Assembly: GCF_910592395.1 (NCBI RefSeq)
Contig: NC_088308.1
Span: 3,784,001 to 3,844,000, forward strand
Length of the DNA: 60,000 bases
DNA from: Lineus longissimus
Taxonomy: Eukaryota; Nemertea; Pilidiophora; Heteronemertea; Lineidae
Reading direction: 5' to 3'
Shown: positions 25,701-35,999 of the stretch, in pieces
Numbering within the stretch: position 1 is the stretch's first letter
Layout of the letters: each line of letters opens with the position of its first letter
Translations under genes and position numbers: made by a program
Notes under the pieces: generated by a model
Told to the model about the DNA's origin: nothing
What the model saw: only the letters and a program-made list of their open reading frames with translations
The model's database searches: none

Positions 25701-28700
25701 TAGACAAGGCTGTAACGAATTCTGTTAAACGAAAAGTTGTAGTTTGTTCGACCCTGCAGCATCCTGAGGAAATCAAGGCCGGGTGCAGAGCCGGGGAAGT
25801 GAACATTAACCACTGGTTTCCTAAGGATGACCCTGTAGAAGTGATGGATGGAGTATTTTTTATATATTCACATGAAAAATACGGTGAAGTTCAAACTCCT
25901 GATGGTCAGATTGTAGAATTCGAAAAGTTCCTTTTCATCATTCTAGCGCGCAAGACCAGACGGTTGATATGTTGAGCATGTTCAAAGGTGCCCATTCACC
26001 TCACCAGGTAGAGTATGCATTTAAGGGACGAGCATATCAGTTTGCACAAATGTTTAGGTGCAAACCAACGTCCGTATGCCAATCCCAAAGTTTCAATTCA
26101 CCTTTAGCTACTGTGCTTCTTCCGCATGCAGTCAGACTCACATCTTAATAACTTTATTGCTGTTCAACTATAAGAATCACCCCCCCCCCCCCCCAATTAG
26201 TACTGCGGATCGGCCAGTCCCCAGCCATGGGACCAGCTAGGGGATACCACATCTCAAATGAGTTATTCGTTCTTTAAGTTATGACATGTAGTTATTTAAA
26301 ACTCTATGGTCACACTTTTACCTTCATCACGTGCTAAGTAATGTTTTATAGCAGGTATGTCTACAGATATATAGGGCCTACAGACACTGAAAGCACATGC
26401 ACAAGCACAAGCTTTGGCTATACCTTTTTTCTAGAATACATGGGAATAACATGACTTAGTTGTTGAAGTCTACAAACCTATCACACCTGGTTCTGTTGTG
26501 CACCTTAACAGAGTTTAAAGTGGTGAAAACAACCACGTTTTTTTCTGTATATCTATCGCATTCCAGCTCACCCGGGGATCCATTGGACATTCGAACCACC
26601 GTTTTGCTAATTCTCATCGCTATCCAAGGTAGTTCCGGTCAAGACTTGGTTTTTCCTATCGCGTGCTTCAAGGACACGAGCGAGCATGCTTTCGCCCCTT
26701 ATTGATACTAAGCATATCCATTCTCCAAAGCAGACATGATATTCAAGCGAAACGACGTCATCAATTCGAAGAACTCCTGTCCTGCGCGAGGAAGATGTAG
26801 GATCTAAACTCGATCTGATTCACCACATTGCCACCAGGGGGCCAAGTCTGAAAACCAAGTCCCCCAGTTCATGTGCAATCTAAAAAAACTTGTACCGGAT
26901 GGTAACTTGTATCTCTGTGTATTCATTATGATCAGTGGTTTACATTACATACATGTACTCTGAAACTATCCATGATGACGCACTGCCGCGCCCAAACGGG
27001 GCAGATTGTATGATACAGACAGCGATTCTTTACTTCGAGGAGGTTCCGCTGCATGAGACATCAAATGCTCTTTCCCCACTATCAAATGAAAATAAAGGGA
27101 ATCGACTTTGAGATTAACGGATGGAGCCTGTCAGTTGGATACTAAGGAGATCACCATATGCAATGTTACTAACTTTTGGATGGTTTTGCACTGAAAGGTT
27201 CTTTGTAAAATTATGGCTTACCACATATTTTTTGTTGTTGTACGAGGCACATCACATGCATACATGGGCTGCCTATACTATAGTATTAACCACTGCAACC
27301 GCAGAATCTTCAGGTAGTTGCTGGCTGGGTAGATGCAGCCTTTCATAAATATTCTCATATACTAGAAGTACTGGAGAGATGTTGTAGAACCGATGAAGAA
27401 GGCTGAATCCATGGTACCTAGTAGGTGGGATACACAACTGTGTCAGGAATTTCGCTATTTATAGCCAAACGAAAGCATAAAAACATTGCTACTTGCAGTA
27501 GCCAAAAAAAATGCTAGTATTGCAAATCTGTAAATCTTCGGGCTTTTTATTTTGGCGATTGCCGAAAATATCACGATTATTATTTTGGCGGGTCCAAAAT
27601 TTCGCTGGCTTATTGAATAAAAAAAGTGAAAGGCCCCCAACTTTAGTGATCCTTGTCTATTGTTCATTTTGTAAACGAGCGGGCTACGCTTACTCAACCG
27701 AGACTCTGTGGCGCAATCGGTTAACGCGTTAGGCTCATAATGGAAAGGTTGGTGGTTCGAGCCCGCCCGCGGACGGACGGACTCTTTTTATATGCGATGT
27801 CAGAAGACATATTGGGCACTCCTTTTCATCACCCTATTCGCACCGAATCTGATCTGGTTTTGAACTCACGTCAAACGAGCCAAGCCGACATTTTAAGACG
27901 TCGTGAGCGATGTCATCTGATCTGGTCGTGTTATGGTCACTGCTTTTTCATTTCAGATCACGAAAAACAGTGTTGCCCACAAGGCTGGCCTAGAACCGGG
28001 TGACGTCATCTTAAAAATCGGCCATGCTCAAGTGGACAGGATGACCCACCAACAAGCCAAAATGGAGATTATTAGGGCTGGTTGTGACGTAGACTTTGTG
28101 GTGCTCAAGTAAGAATCATATGAACCTGAGCAACCTTGGTCTGATCATTTACACTATTATCGGAGCCGCACGTGTTGTTAGATTTTGTGCTGCTGAGGAA
28201 CCACGGCGACGCATCAATTTAGAAACTGCTTTGGTTTAGACTATACATATCTGGATCCACCAAATGCCAAGAGGCAATGGGGACTTGCATAAAAACTGAC
28301 TGCTGCACCACAAGTTGGTACCGGTAAAGTACCTGGTACAGTAATCAATTATTGTTTAAAACGTTATAGATGTATTTCATCGCTAGATCGTTGGTTGTTT
28401 CAGGCATGGTATCGACATGGCGAGAGAAATGGCCTCATCAAAACCAGCAGCTGCACCGGAGCCAGATCAGGATCATCATCAGAAATGGGAAGGCACGGGC
28501 GCAGAAAATAAGCAACTCCAATCGAGATCATTTAGAATGTTACAGCTTTCGGTTAATGATTCCGAGGCTGGAGGTAAGTGGATAAGGCAGCATTACGAAC
28601 ATTCCCGAGTGCCCATCTTGACCCTGCTGTATGGGCGGAGGTATAAAAACGGCGGCAATACCACTGGAAGTTCAGTATGCGTCATGCCGATCCACCGTCG

Positions 28701-29484
28701 TTTTACGTATATCCATCCTTCACCGCCGATAAACTCTCCTCCCACTGATCGGCATCCTGGCAATATCAGGCCATTTTACTCGATACATACTTACTCCCTG
28801 AATCGAAAACATGCGTAAGGAAAAGTCGTGTTGTAGGCCCTGTTTGCAAGAGGATGCCTGATCAGCCGTCAGAAGGGCTGTTACGTTATCGGTAGTCTCC
28901 CTGCATTCCCTTCCTAAGTTCCCACGCGCGTATGTCGCGACAACACTAACATTACACTCACTCATGGTTGCCGCACGAGACCACGCATTGAAAGCCATCA
29001 TGGAAGACCAGTGTTCCAGGGATGCTGTCGGACTACCCAAATGCACAGTGAATGTTGTATAGAAGAAGGGTAACCTGATCCTCAGATTGGCACTATCAAT
29101 ATAGGCCGTGCTTCAATTACTTTGTGTCGAGCAATTTGATTGGCCACCCGTATATGATGGTGCGTCCGACGGATCTCCTCGCCCTTTGTGTCGGCGGTGA
29201 AAGAAGGAAACTTTAGGACTGTCATGTTCACCGCCGATAAGTCGGCATAGTATGCGAGTGTTATCATTCGGTTGTGAGCACTTGGCAAGGAGATGCGCGG
29301 AAATGTAATTTTGCGCTTTCAAGTAATTTACAAATATCATGTATAGCAGCATCCTGAGGTTCATTTAGTGTGTTGCCTTTTCATTTCAGGTGACATGCCT
29401 ATCTCGGCAGTTGGTGGAAACCTGGAAGAGAAACGTCAGCAGCAACAGGCGAAATATGCCGAACAGATGGCAACACAATATTAA
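22722..29484 (+). CDS. PDLIM/ZASP-type PDZ protein without LIM domains, 4 exons, 173 aa
   Basis: Exons 22722-22826, 27957-28108, 28404-28573 and 29390-29484. All introns are GT-AG, phases match (0, 2, 1), and the total is 522 nt with the TAA. Residues 5-86 form an ALP/Enigma-type PDZ domain: the carboxylate-binding loop is PWGF (16-19) followed by RMHGGVDYQKPL, then AGLEPGDVILKI and a THQQA helix start with a histidine typical of class I ligand binding. Family members sit at actin/alpha-actinin structures such as Z-discs and stress fibres, binding partner C-termini. Residues 87-173 are a disordered Ala/Pro/Gln-rich linker with an SRSFRMLQ motif (126-133), seen in the linker of this family, and a short charged Gln-rich tail ending MATQY. 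The family usually has one to three C-terminal LIM domains; here the frame stops first, so this is a PDZ-only form or one isoform of a larger gene. No LIM exons were seen downstream. Confidence 0.88.
25685..25975 (+). pseudogene. Unidentified 96-codon open frame, possible gene relic or unrecognised exon
   Basis: The frame is open from the TAG at 25682 to the TGA at 25973. It has protein-like composition, with segments such as KRKVVVCSTLQHPEEIKAG, INHWFPKDDPVEVMDGV and YGEVQTPDGQIVEFEKFL. It has no well-placed initiator ATG and no clear splice signals. Just upstream, in a different frame, lies DVDEMEGGSVHIKFRH, which could be the same protein broken by a frameshift. I do not recognise the family. 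It is on the same strand as the PDZ gene but would not join its flanking exons in phase as read. A decayed transposon or gene fragment is the simplest reading. Confidence 0.3.
26790..26860. repeat. Solo fragment of the 301-bp repeat family
   Basis: The segment reading GATCTGATTCACCACATTG then CCACCAGGGGGCCAAG closely matches the repeat unit near 50095-50130 (ATATGATTCACCACTTGA then CCACCAGGGGGCAAAA). Similarity fades on both sides, so this is an old partial copy about 23 kb from the main array. Confidence 0.5.
27702..27775 (+). tRNA. Degenerate tRNA-Met(CAT)-like sequence (tRNA pseudogene or SINE head)
   Basis: An A-box-like TGGCGCAATCGG (27709-27720) and a near-perfect B-box GGTTCGAGCCC (27754-27764) are correctly spaced. 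The T-arm is a full 5-bp stem (27751-27755 with 27763-27767) around TTCGAGC. The anticodon region GGCTCATAATGG and the following AAGGTTGGTGGTTCGA are close to elongator tRNA-Met. However, the anticodon stem does not pair, the acceptor stem has two mismatches, and the D-stem needs a wobble. It is probably a pseudogene or the promoter part of a tRNA-derived SINE rather than a working tRNA. It lies in intron 1 of the PDZ gene on the same strand. Confidence 0.45.
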
Positions 29485-29637
29485 TCATTGTCGGTATAGA
29501 AAACAGACGGAAAAGGAACTATAACTCACAATGCCATTATGCCAGAAATAGAGGAACGGAAAGACGGTTGAATCTCATTATTTTTCTTTGCTGACATCAC
29601 ATAAATTTGTTACAAAGTGATCCAAGTTCTCAACTCA

Positions 29638-29643
29638 AATAAA
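29638..29643 (+). promoter_or_regulatory. Polyadenylation signal AATAAA for the PDZ gene
   Basis: A canonical AATAAA lies 154 bases after the TAA stop of the PDZ gene. It is the first such hexamer downstream and fits the expected short 3' UTR. Confidence 0.55.
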
Positions 29644-29659
29644 ATATAATATAGTGAAT

Positions 29660-30514
29660 CGATACGGAGAAAAAAATTGGCCGGGTGTATAGACCTTCTT
29701 GATGAGACTCCTGTCCCACCTTGCAGCGACTGAGACAGGTACTACGGCGACCTAATCAACTACATCCCGAGTTTTTCAAAATGTCATAAGTTCGAGATTC
29801 CTACATTGTATTTAATGATTGACTGCTACTGTAAAGAGTGGAAAGTGACTGGGCAGTCGGCAGCTCGGTGATAATGCCCAACATTGCCATTCGTCCTTTA
29901 ATATTCAGTTTCTTAAATTCTCGGCAAAGTGTCCAAAATGTAAGCAATAACAACCCCTGGGACCGACCTGACCTACTAAACACTGTCTTTAATAGCCGCT
30001 GACCCCTGTTAATCCACAGTGGCGCCTCACGTCCGCACTGATATGCACTAGCTAATACTAAGTACTGAATACTGAATACTGAATAGTTTTATCACGCTCA
30101 ACCGCTAACCGCGATACACAGAGGGTTACAATGTTATATGGAATATTTGAATAAAAAAATAGATGATTTATCTTCTGGAAATGCCAACGTGTTTTTGACA
30201 AAAAACAACGTGCCGCGATGTTATTTATTTATTACACATGAGTGTAGATTAGTTATTTGAAATATGTATTTATACATGACATTTTTTGAGGGTCTTGTAA
30301 CTAATCAGTACAGCTTGCTTTGTTGAGTTTTTTTGAAAGAAACTGGTACAGCTATACTTGGAAAAGAATAAAAAAACGTGTACATAAAATATTCATTCCT
30401 TAGTTGTAAAAAAGTTCATTAATCCGGCCCACCAGATTTGACCTGCCTTATAGTCTCTCATTAACAGACAGACATCATCGTTCCGCCAAACCCAGTGAGA
30501 TGTCAGGTCACTTA
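29660..30514. other. Intergenic sequence without identified genes
   Basis: I find no open frame with a recognisable domain here. A short run of three GTACTGAATACTGAATACTGAATA-type units of 8 bp is present at about 30059-30084. Confidence 0.4.
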
Positions 30515-30552
30515 CGCTACGATGTCTTTGAACAAGGTGATTAATTCATGTA

Positions 30553-30633
30553 CTACAGGGTGGCCAAAAATTATTTCCCTCACACAATAGAATTCTATTC
30601 TGCAAGGGAAAACCTTTCTTGGCCATCCTGTAG
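30553..30633. mobile_element. Small palindromic insertion with CTACAGGGTGGCC ends (left arm copy)
   Basis: An 81-bp segment begins CTACAGGGTGGCC and ends GGCCATCCTGTAG, an imperfect inverted repeat. CAGGGTGGCC-type ends flanked by TA are common in Tc1/mariner-related miniature elements. It lies inside the left arm of the larger fold-back. Confidence 0.5.
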
Positions 30634-31064
30634 AGTTTCGTGAGTTTCCTCATCAATGATTTTCACAGGACCCCAGCTGGCGCCATCTGAACATAAAAAG
30701 TGGACTACGCGATTACTTAAAATTTTTAAAGAAATCGATGCTGGGAGTTTCATCAAACAGAAGCATAAGTGTAGCCCTATATCTTGTCAATGTCATAAGT
30801 GAATTTGAGAAAGTTCCAATGAATTCAAATTGTTTTATTAGCGTTTTAATGAGATATATTATTACATGTAAGTAAATTGGGATAAAGATAAGCTGTGATC
30901 ATAACGGTCGTCAGCACCATGTTTGGGGTTCATGGAATAACTCACCTCAAGACGGGGTAATTTTTAATTTTAAGTAATCGCGTAGTTCCACTTTTTTAGC
31001 TCAGATGGCGCCAGCTGGGGGTCCTGTCAAAATCATTGGCCTACCTGAGGAAATTCACGAAACT

Positions 31065-31138
31065 CTACAGGGTGGCCCAGAAAGAATTCTATTATGCACC
31101 CATTGTGTGAGGGAAAATAATTCTGGGCCACCCTGTAG
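31065..31138. mobile_element. Small palindromic insertion with CTACAGGGTGGCC ends (right arm copy)
   Basis: This is the mirror counterpart of the element at 30553-30633, beginning CTACAGGGTGGCC and ending GGGCCACCCTGTAG. It is somewhat shorter because its centre has diverged. Its presence in both arms means the small element was already there when the arms were duplicated. Confidence 0.5.
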
Positions 31139-31560
31139 TACATGAACTTGTCACCCTGGTCAAAGACATCGGAGCGAAAGTGAAAAACGAGGACATTTCT
31201 GTTTTTCACCGCAACGGGCCTGTGTATTTTACCGTCGCTCTTCATTTTTACCTGCAGAAATGACTTTCGGCCAATGAGACAGTAGTGCATCTAGCTCTTC
31301 TGGATGTGCCCTCCCCTTCATAGCTCGCCATGTTGCCAGAGAGTGTACCAAATCTTTGCTGGATGTGCCATGCCCCTTCACTATTCATACTCTGTCTGAT
31401 CTAGATGTGTATCTCCCAACGTAGTGCACCATGTTTCTACAGGGTCGACCTTGTCTCCACCCTTAGGAAAAATGTGTCTCATTTTCACATGGTGAATACC
31501 TGATCATTTTCATAAAGGGATTGCATGAAATCAGAACACCAGACCTCAAGAGACAGCAGA

Positions 31561-31731
31561 TACTGCAACAACCATACCATAATATGCTGCCACAACCAGT
31601 CCTGATAATACAGCATATGCTGTCACAACCAGACCTGATAGACAGGATATGCTGGCACAACCAGACCTGATGAGATTGCAGATACTGTCACAACCAGACC
31701 TGGCGAGATAACAAATGCTGTTACACCCAGA
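31561..31731. repeat. Minisatellite, about 33-bp unit, five to six copies
   Basis: The motif CACAACCAGACCTGAT recurs at 31591, 31624, 31656 and 31689, with a degenerate copy at 31723, each followed by A/C-rich sequence and ATGCTG or ATACTG. Spacing is 32-34 bp. Copies differ by several substitutions. Confidence 0.75.
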
Positions 31732-31739
31732 GATTTAAT

Positions 31740-32166
31740 ACTTCGGAGCAATCCTCAACCCATGTTTTGAAACATACTGAACTAAAATGTGACCAGGCCA
31801 ATAGGAAGGATTATAGAGGCCCAAGTCTGATTGCCCTTAGGCCATGGGTTTACCGTCCGAGAGATTTAAAAAGATGACGAGGCTTTTTTTCATTTTGCAT
31901 TATTAACACCTTTAGCGCCAGTGTTTCACCCCCCCCCCCCCAACACCCCCTTTTCAGACCCCCAGAAAAAAAAGTAGGAGCCTATAAGAGATGGCTGCAT
32001 AAGGTCTTTTGCAGTCACTTCTCCAAGACAAGGTCTTCTTGAATCAATGGAGTTACGTTAGCTACACTCCTTTACTATATTTTATTTTTTGGTTTAAAAA
32101 TGACCAAAAATGACCAAACCGACCTCCTTTTCCAACACTCCCCGACCCCCCTAAAAATTCCCGGTG
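31740..32166. other. Low-complexity intergenic sequence
   Basis: No gene is seen. A C13 homopolymer lies at 31929-31941, surrounded by other C-rich stretches. Confidence 0.4.
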
Positions 32167-32360
32167 TCGGAACAGCTTTATTTCAGTTATTTTGTTTGGA
32201 CTTTTCAGTTCCTACCTTGCCCTGAAGATGGCAATGGCGTAAGTTCTTCATGAAGTCCATGAGTCGGAACAGCTTTATTTCAGTTATTTTGTTTGGACTT
32301 TTCAGTTCCTACCTTGCCCTGAAGATGGCGATGGCGTAGTTGTTTCATGAAGTCCATGAG
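32167..32360. repeat. Tandem duplication, 97-bp unit x2
   Basis: Two copies (32167-32263 and 32264-32360), each beginning TCGGAACAGCTTTATTTCAG and ending TTCATGAAGTCCATGAG, differ at only a few bases (for example GGCAATGGCGTAAG against GGCGATGGCGTAGT). The high identity indicates a recent duplication. Confidence 0.85.
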
Positions 32361-33362
32361 ACTCCGATAACCAGCTCAAAGAGAGGGGATTTGGGCCACG
32401 CAGATCTACGTGGTTCGGCCCTGAGGGCGTTAATTATCTTTTTACAGCCTGATTTACTGGTCAAAAAACGTGATTCGGCATGTTCCAGTAAAATGAAATC
32501 GGGTCAGTCATCAACATAAGATTAAAATGTCATTATTATGGTGACGACCCTACCCTATCAAGTTCAGGTAAAGATAAACCATTGGAAAGATTGTTTGAAT
32601 AAAAAAATAATGGCAACAATAAAATAATGAAAAAAAATTGAAGTTCGCTCTGAACCCATGCGGGGTTTAAATCTTTATATAAGATGCAAAAACCTTGGTG
32701 GTCAAGATGCTACAGGCCCTCAGAAGCAATAAAAAATCAAATATATTTATGAAGGACTCTATGGTTTGAGGGACTATCTTTCACTTTACACCACCCATGC
32801 ATTATCCCAGTGACGTATTTACGACAAATCCCAAAACGAGGCCGTACCACAGAATTGGGGGACCAAATTTATGATCAGCCAATATGAATAAGCACTAGCC
32901 CGATACTTTTTGTTTGTAAACAGTGAAATAACTTGCCCAATTCTCACTGATCTTGACAGTGAATAGTGTCTCAAGTCAGGCAGTTAATTATTTTCTATTA
33001 TCAAATACCGTGCGTCGTAATTTTTCGTCTGGATACTACTTAGGAAGCAAAGTTTCTTTGCTTGTTTGATTGTCGCAATGCTTCATGCAAAGCGTAGTAT
33101 TGATGGCCGCCACCGTGTCGCATAAAACCACAGGTGACTTCGTTCGGAAATTCCACCTCGACCAAGTTTATCCTGGTCATTAGTTGCTTATTTTACATTG
33201 GATTATAATTTCGATTTTTAATCTGAACTGTATTTTACTATCAGAATGATAAATTTCATTTAGATACCGCCTGGACCGGCGAGGGTTACAGGTGTGAGTA
33301 AAAGAAGGTGGAGTCGCTTGGCCAGTTCGGAGTCTGACTCATTCTGCATTGTTGTGTACAAA

Positions 33363-34243
33363 ATGTATAGTATGGCTGGTTGTGCTTACTTCTCTAAAAT
33401 GACTGCCCGGGGTGGACGGACTAGTGCCAAATTCATGACTTATGTGTGGATATTCACTGGAATAATCGTTACAGTCTCTACTCAAAGTAAGTAACATGTT
33501 CTTTTGTGTTTTTCTTGTCTTTTAAGTTTTCAGTAATAAAGAAATTTGAAATTTTTCAGTTTCACTAGTTTCAGTGGCCCAAATTAGCCTGCGAGAGACT
33601 GGCCCGAGGACCCAAGCCTCTGCCCTCGCCTGAAGATGTATCTGGCCGCTCAGTAAAGGAAATACGGCGCTCCTTATTTTACTTGCTCTTTTTGAATATT
33701 TTGATGTGCTGTTTTTAAACATTAATTTACTTCTTGTCATCATTCAGTTCAGAATAGCGTAACAAGTTTTCCATAGCCCCAAAATAGCAACCATCGAGGT
33801 ATCCTAAATTGAACCAAAGCTGCCTTGGTATTGAACTATAAAGTGGGTGTGGTCCACTCGGTGAGGATTGACTGCACCATCCCCTATTCTCAGTTGACTC
33901 CTATTGCCATATTGGAAGGGGGTGTGGCACCTATATGTCATCACTCAGAAATACATATAGTGATCTGATGTCATCAATCTATGTGTTCTGCAGTCTACTC
34001 TAACTCTGGTTTTGCCCCTAGCACATGTAGTAGGCTACAATTTGTGTGTATGAGTCTATGAGAAACTAAAAAAATGTATTCTGGGGATGCTTAATGTCAG
34101 ATGAAGAATCTTGCACTTTGGCTCCCTTGAAAGCCATGTCATAGAAGTAGGCCTAAGACCCCTTCAGGGTTGAACTTACAATTCACATTTCACTGGGTTG
34201 TTGTCAATTGCAGATTTTGATCCTGCTGACAGTCCTGTCATTG
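33363..34243 (+). CDS. Possible 5' end of a gene for a secreted or membrane protein (two exons, partial)
   Basis: Exon 33363-33486 ends at a strong donor (AAA|GTAAGT). A 30-nt microexon, 34214-34243, lies between TTGCAG and GTAAGT, and the phases agree. Three in-frame ATGs are possible (33363, 33372, 33399); 33372 has the best context (A at -3, G at +4). From the third, the sequence TARGGRTSAKF is followed by a hydrophobic run MTYVWIFTGIIVTV, typical of a signal peptide, then STQNFDPADSPVIG. The microexon donor can be read through, since the same frame stays open to 34584. Alternatively an acceptor at 34351 (TTTTCAG) continues the same frame with VFDDMAPAFLW. I do not recognise the protein and could not establish further exons. 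Confidence 0.4.
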
Positions 34244-35425
34244 GTAAGTTTTATGTGCATCCTATGTTGTATGTGCATACCACAATAATGTTCAATGGTT
34301 TTAAGTTCTGTTTGAACCCTGAGTTTGATTATAAAAACCCTATGTTTTCAGTTTTCGATGATATGGCACCTGCCTTTCTTTGGTTGACACGTGAGGTCAG
34401 CTGCCAACAGAGATCAGGTCCATTCCGAGATTTTTCCTCTCCCCGTTTTGATTTGATACTAAAACGTTTTGTTGCGTCACTAATATTATTTTCGTTCATT
34501 CATGCTGGTATATTAACCTATCCAACATTGTGCATGGTTTGTCAGGTTTTGGCATCATCTGCCAGAAAATGTTGTCTTATCTAATTCAGATGCTCTAGGA
34601 AAAATGTGTCACTGCATTGTATTGTTATAGCTGTCACTTTATTCACACCATGTAGGTAGTGATGTATCATGTTGATGTAATGTTGTAAGGTGACTTATCT
34701 TATCACCTCTATCACCCCTATCAGTATGACTTTAAAAAAATACATTTTGATTACCAAAACTGGCAAACGTATGTGGGATATGTGATTTGATTTGATTTTT
34801 GTAAAAATGAACCCCAAATGATTCAGCTCTGTACCATCTGTTATACTTATAGGCCCCCTGTTGATCTTTCCTTGTTCAATTAGCAGATTTCCAGCATTAT
34901 TCCAACCTGTCTTAGTATAGTAATGCAAGTTCCGCTTCAGTAACTGGAATTACTAGTTGCTGATCACAGTTCAGTAGTGCAATTGAACCAATGTCAGGTA
35001 TTGTGATTAGCATGCATTTACATTGTATTGTACTACATGAAGTGGTTTCTCTACATACATATCCAGTGGTTTAGGCCTACAAGCTCAAGTGATTGAAATA
35101 TTCATATTGTATAGTATTCTGGACCCATATGATAACTGTACTATAAAGTAACAACTACCAGTTCATAGTGCATGTAGTGTATGTACATTAGTAAGTCTAT
35201 GGCTCAAAGTAATTGGAAATATTTATGGAGTGTGCAATACACAATATAACAATTTACATTATGCACACAAGCTGTCCTCTGTAAGTCTACTTTCACTGCT
35301 ATACCTTCATTTTACCATACATTCAAAAACAGATTGATACCATAAAACCTCGTCCTTACGTAATTGGTCACTGTCCTCAGCGTAATCTTTTGACCTTCAA
35401 CCATCTCAACTTTCAGTTTAACACC

Positions 35426-35985
35426 ATTACAATTACGGGTCCACCTAATGTGCGTCCGGAACTCTGTTTGCGCGTCCGGAGTGCGTCCGGAAGAGAAAGT
35501 GCGCGTCCGGAACAATTTCCTCTGTAAATATGAACCTATTGTTGCATTAGATGGCTTAAATAGCATTTTAATTCCATGTAGAGAAAATAAAATTGAAAAA
35601 AATCTTTTTTGTGACTTTGTATTTTACAATTTTCAGCGAGGTGGTTAATTACTAATGCCATACTCATATTCCAACTTCCTTACGCGCCTTCTGTTGTGGT
35701 CGTCTAAGTCGGTATGAGTTTGTCTGGGATTTGATGGCTGTGTAACCTCCAAATCACTCCGCTGAAAATTGTAAAATACAAAGTCACCAAGGTGATTTTT
35801 TTATCCAATTTTATTTTCTCTGCATGGAATTAAAATGCTATTTAAGCCATCTAATGCAACATTAGGTTCATATTTACATAGGAAATTGTTCCGGACGCGC
35901 ACTTTCTCTTCCGGACGCACAAATTGTTCCGGACGCACAAATTGTTCCGGACGCGCATTAGGTAGACCGACAATTACAGATAAAG
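35426..35985. mobile_element. Fold-back element with arms rich in GCGTCCGGA repeats
   Basis: The left arm (about 35426-35637) and right arm (35761 to about 35985) are inverted copies, for example GTGACTTTGTATTTTACAAT against ATTGTAAAATACAAAGTCAC and CATTAGATGGCTTAAATAGC against GCTATTTAAGCCATCTAATG. The spacer is about 120 bp. The outer part of each arm carries four GCGTCCGGA-type words (in the right arm as TCCGGACGC), set at irregular spacing and differing between arms. No transposase is present. The arms are very similar, so the element is probably young. Confidence 0.8.
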
Positions 35986-35999
35986 TTCTATCAGGGGAC

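Larger units (their letters stand above)
22827..27956 (+). other. First intron of the PDZ gene (5.1 kb)
   Basis: This phase-0 intron contains several items listed separately: an unidentified open frame (25685-25975), a C15 homopolymer (26180-26194), a fragment of the 301-bp repeat with a CTCF-like motif (about 26790-26860), and a tRNA-like sequence (27702-27775). A minus-strand open frame at 24387-24794 (135 codons) has no recognisable domain and is probably chance. Confidence 0.6.
30515..31176. mobile_element. Fold-back element with about 215-bp inverted arms
   Basis: Left arm (about 30515-30729) and right arm (about 30957-31176) are near-identical inverted copies, for example GATGTCTTTGAACAAGGTGA against the complement of TCACCCTGGTCAAAGACATC, and AGTGGACTACGCGATTACTT against the complement of AAGTAATCGCGTAGTTCCACT. 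A spacer of about 230 bp separates them. The arms differ by scattered substitutions and small indels. There is no coding sequence of its own, so it is either a non-autonomous fold-back transposon or an inverted duplication of a locus. The transposase family is not determined. Confidence 0.75.
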
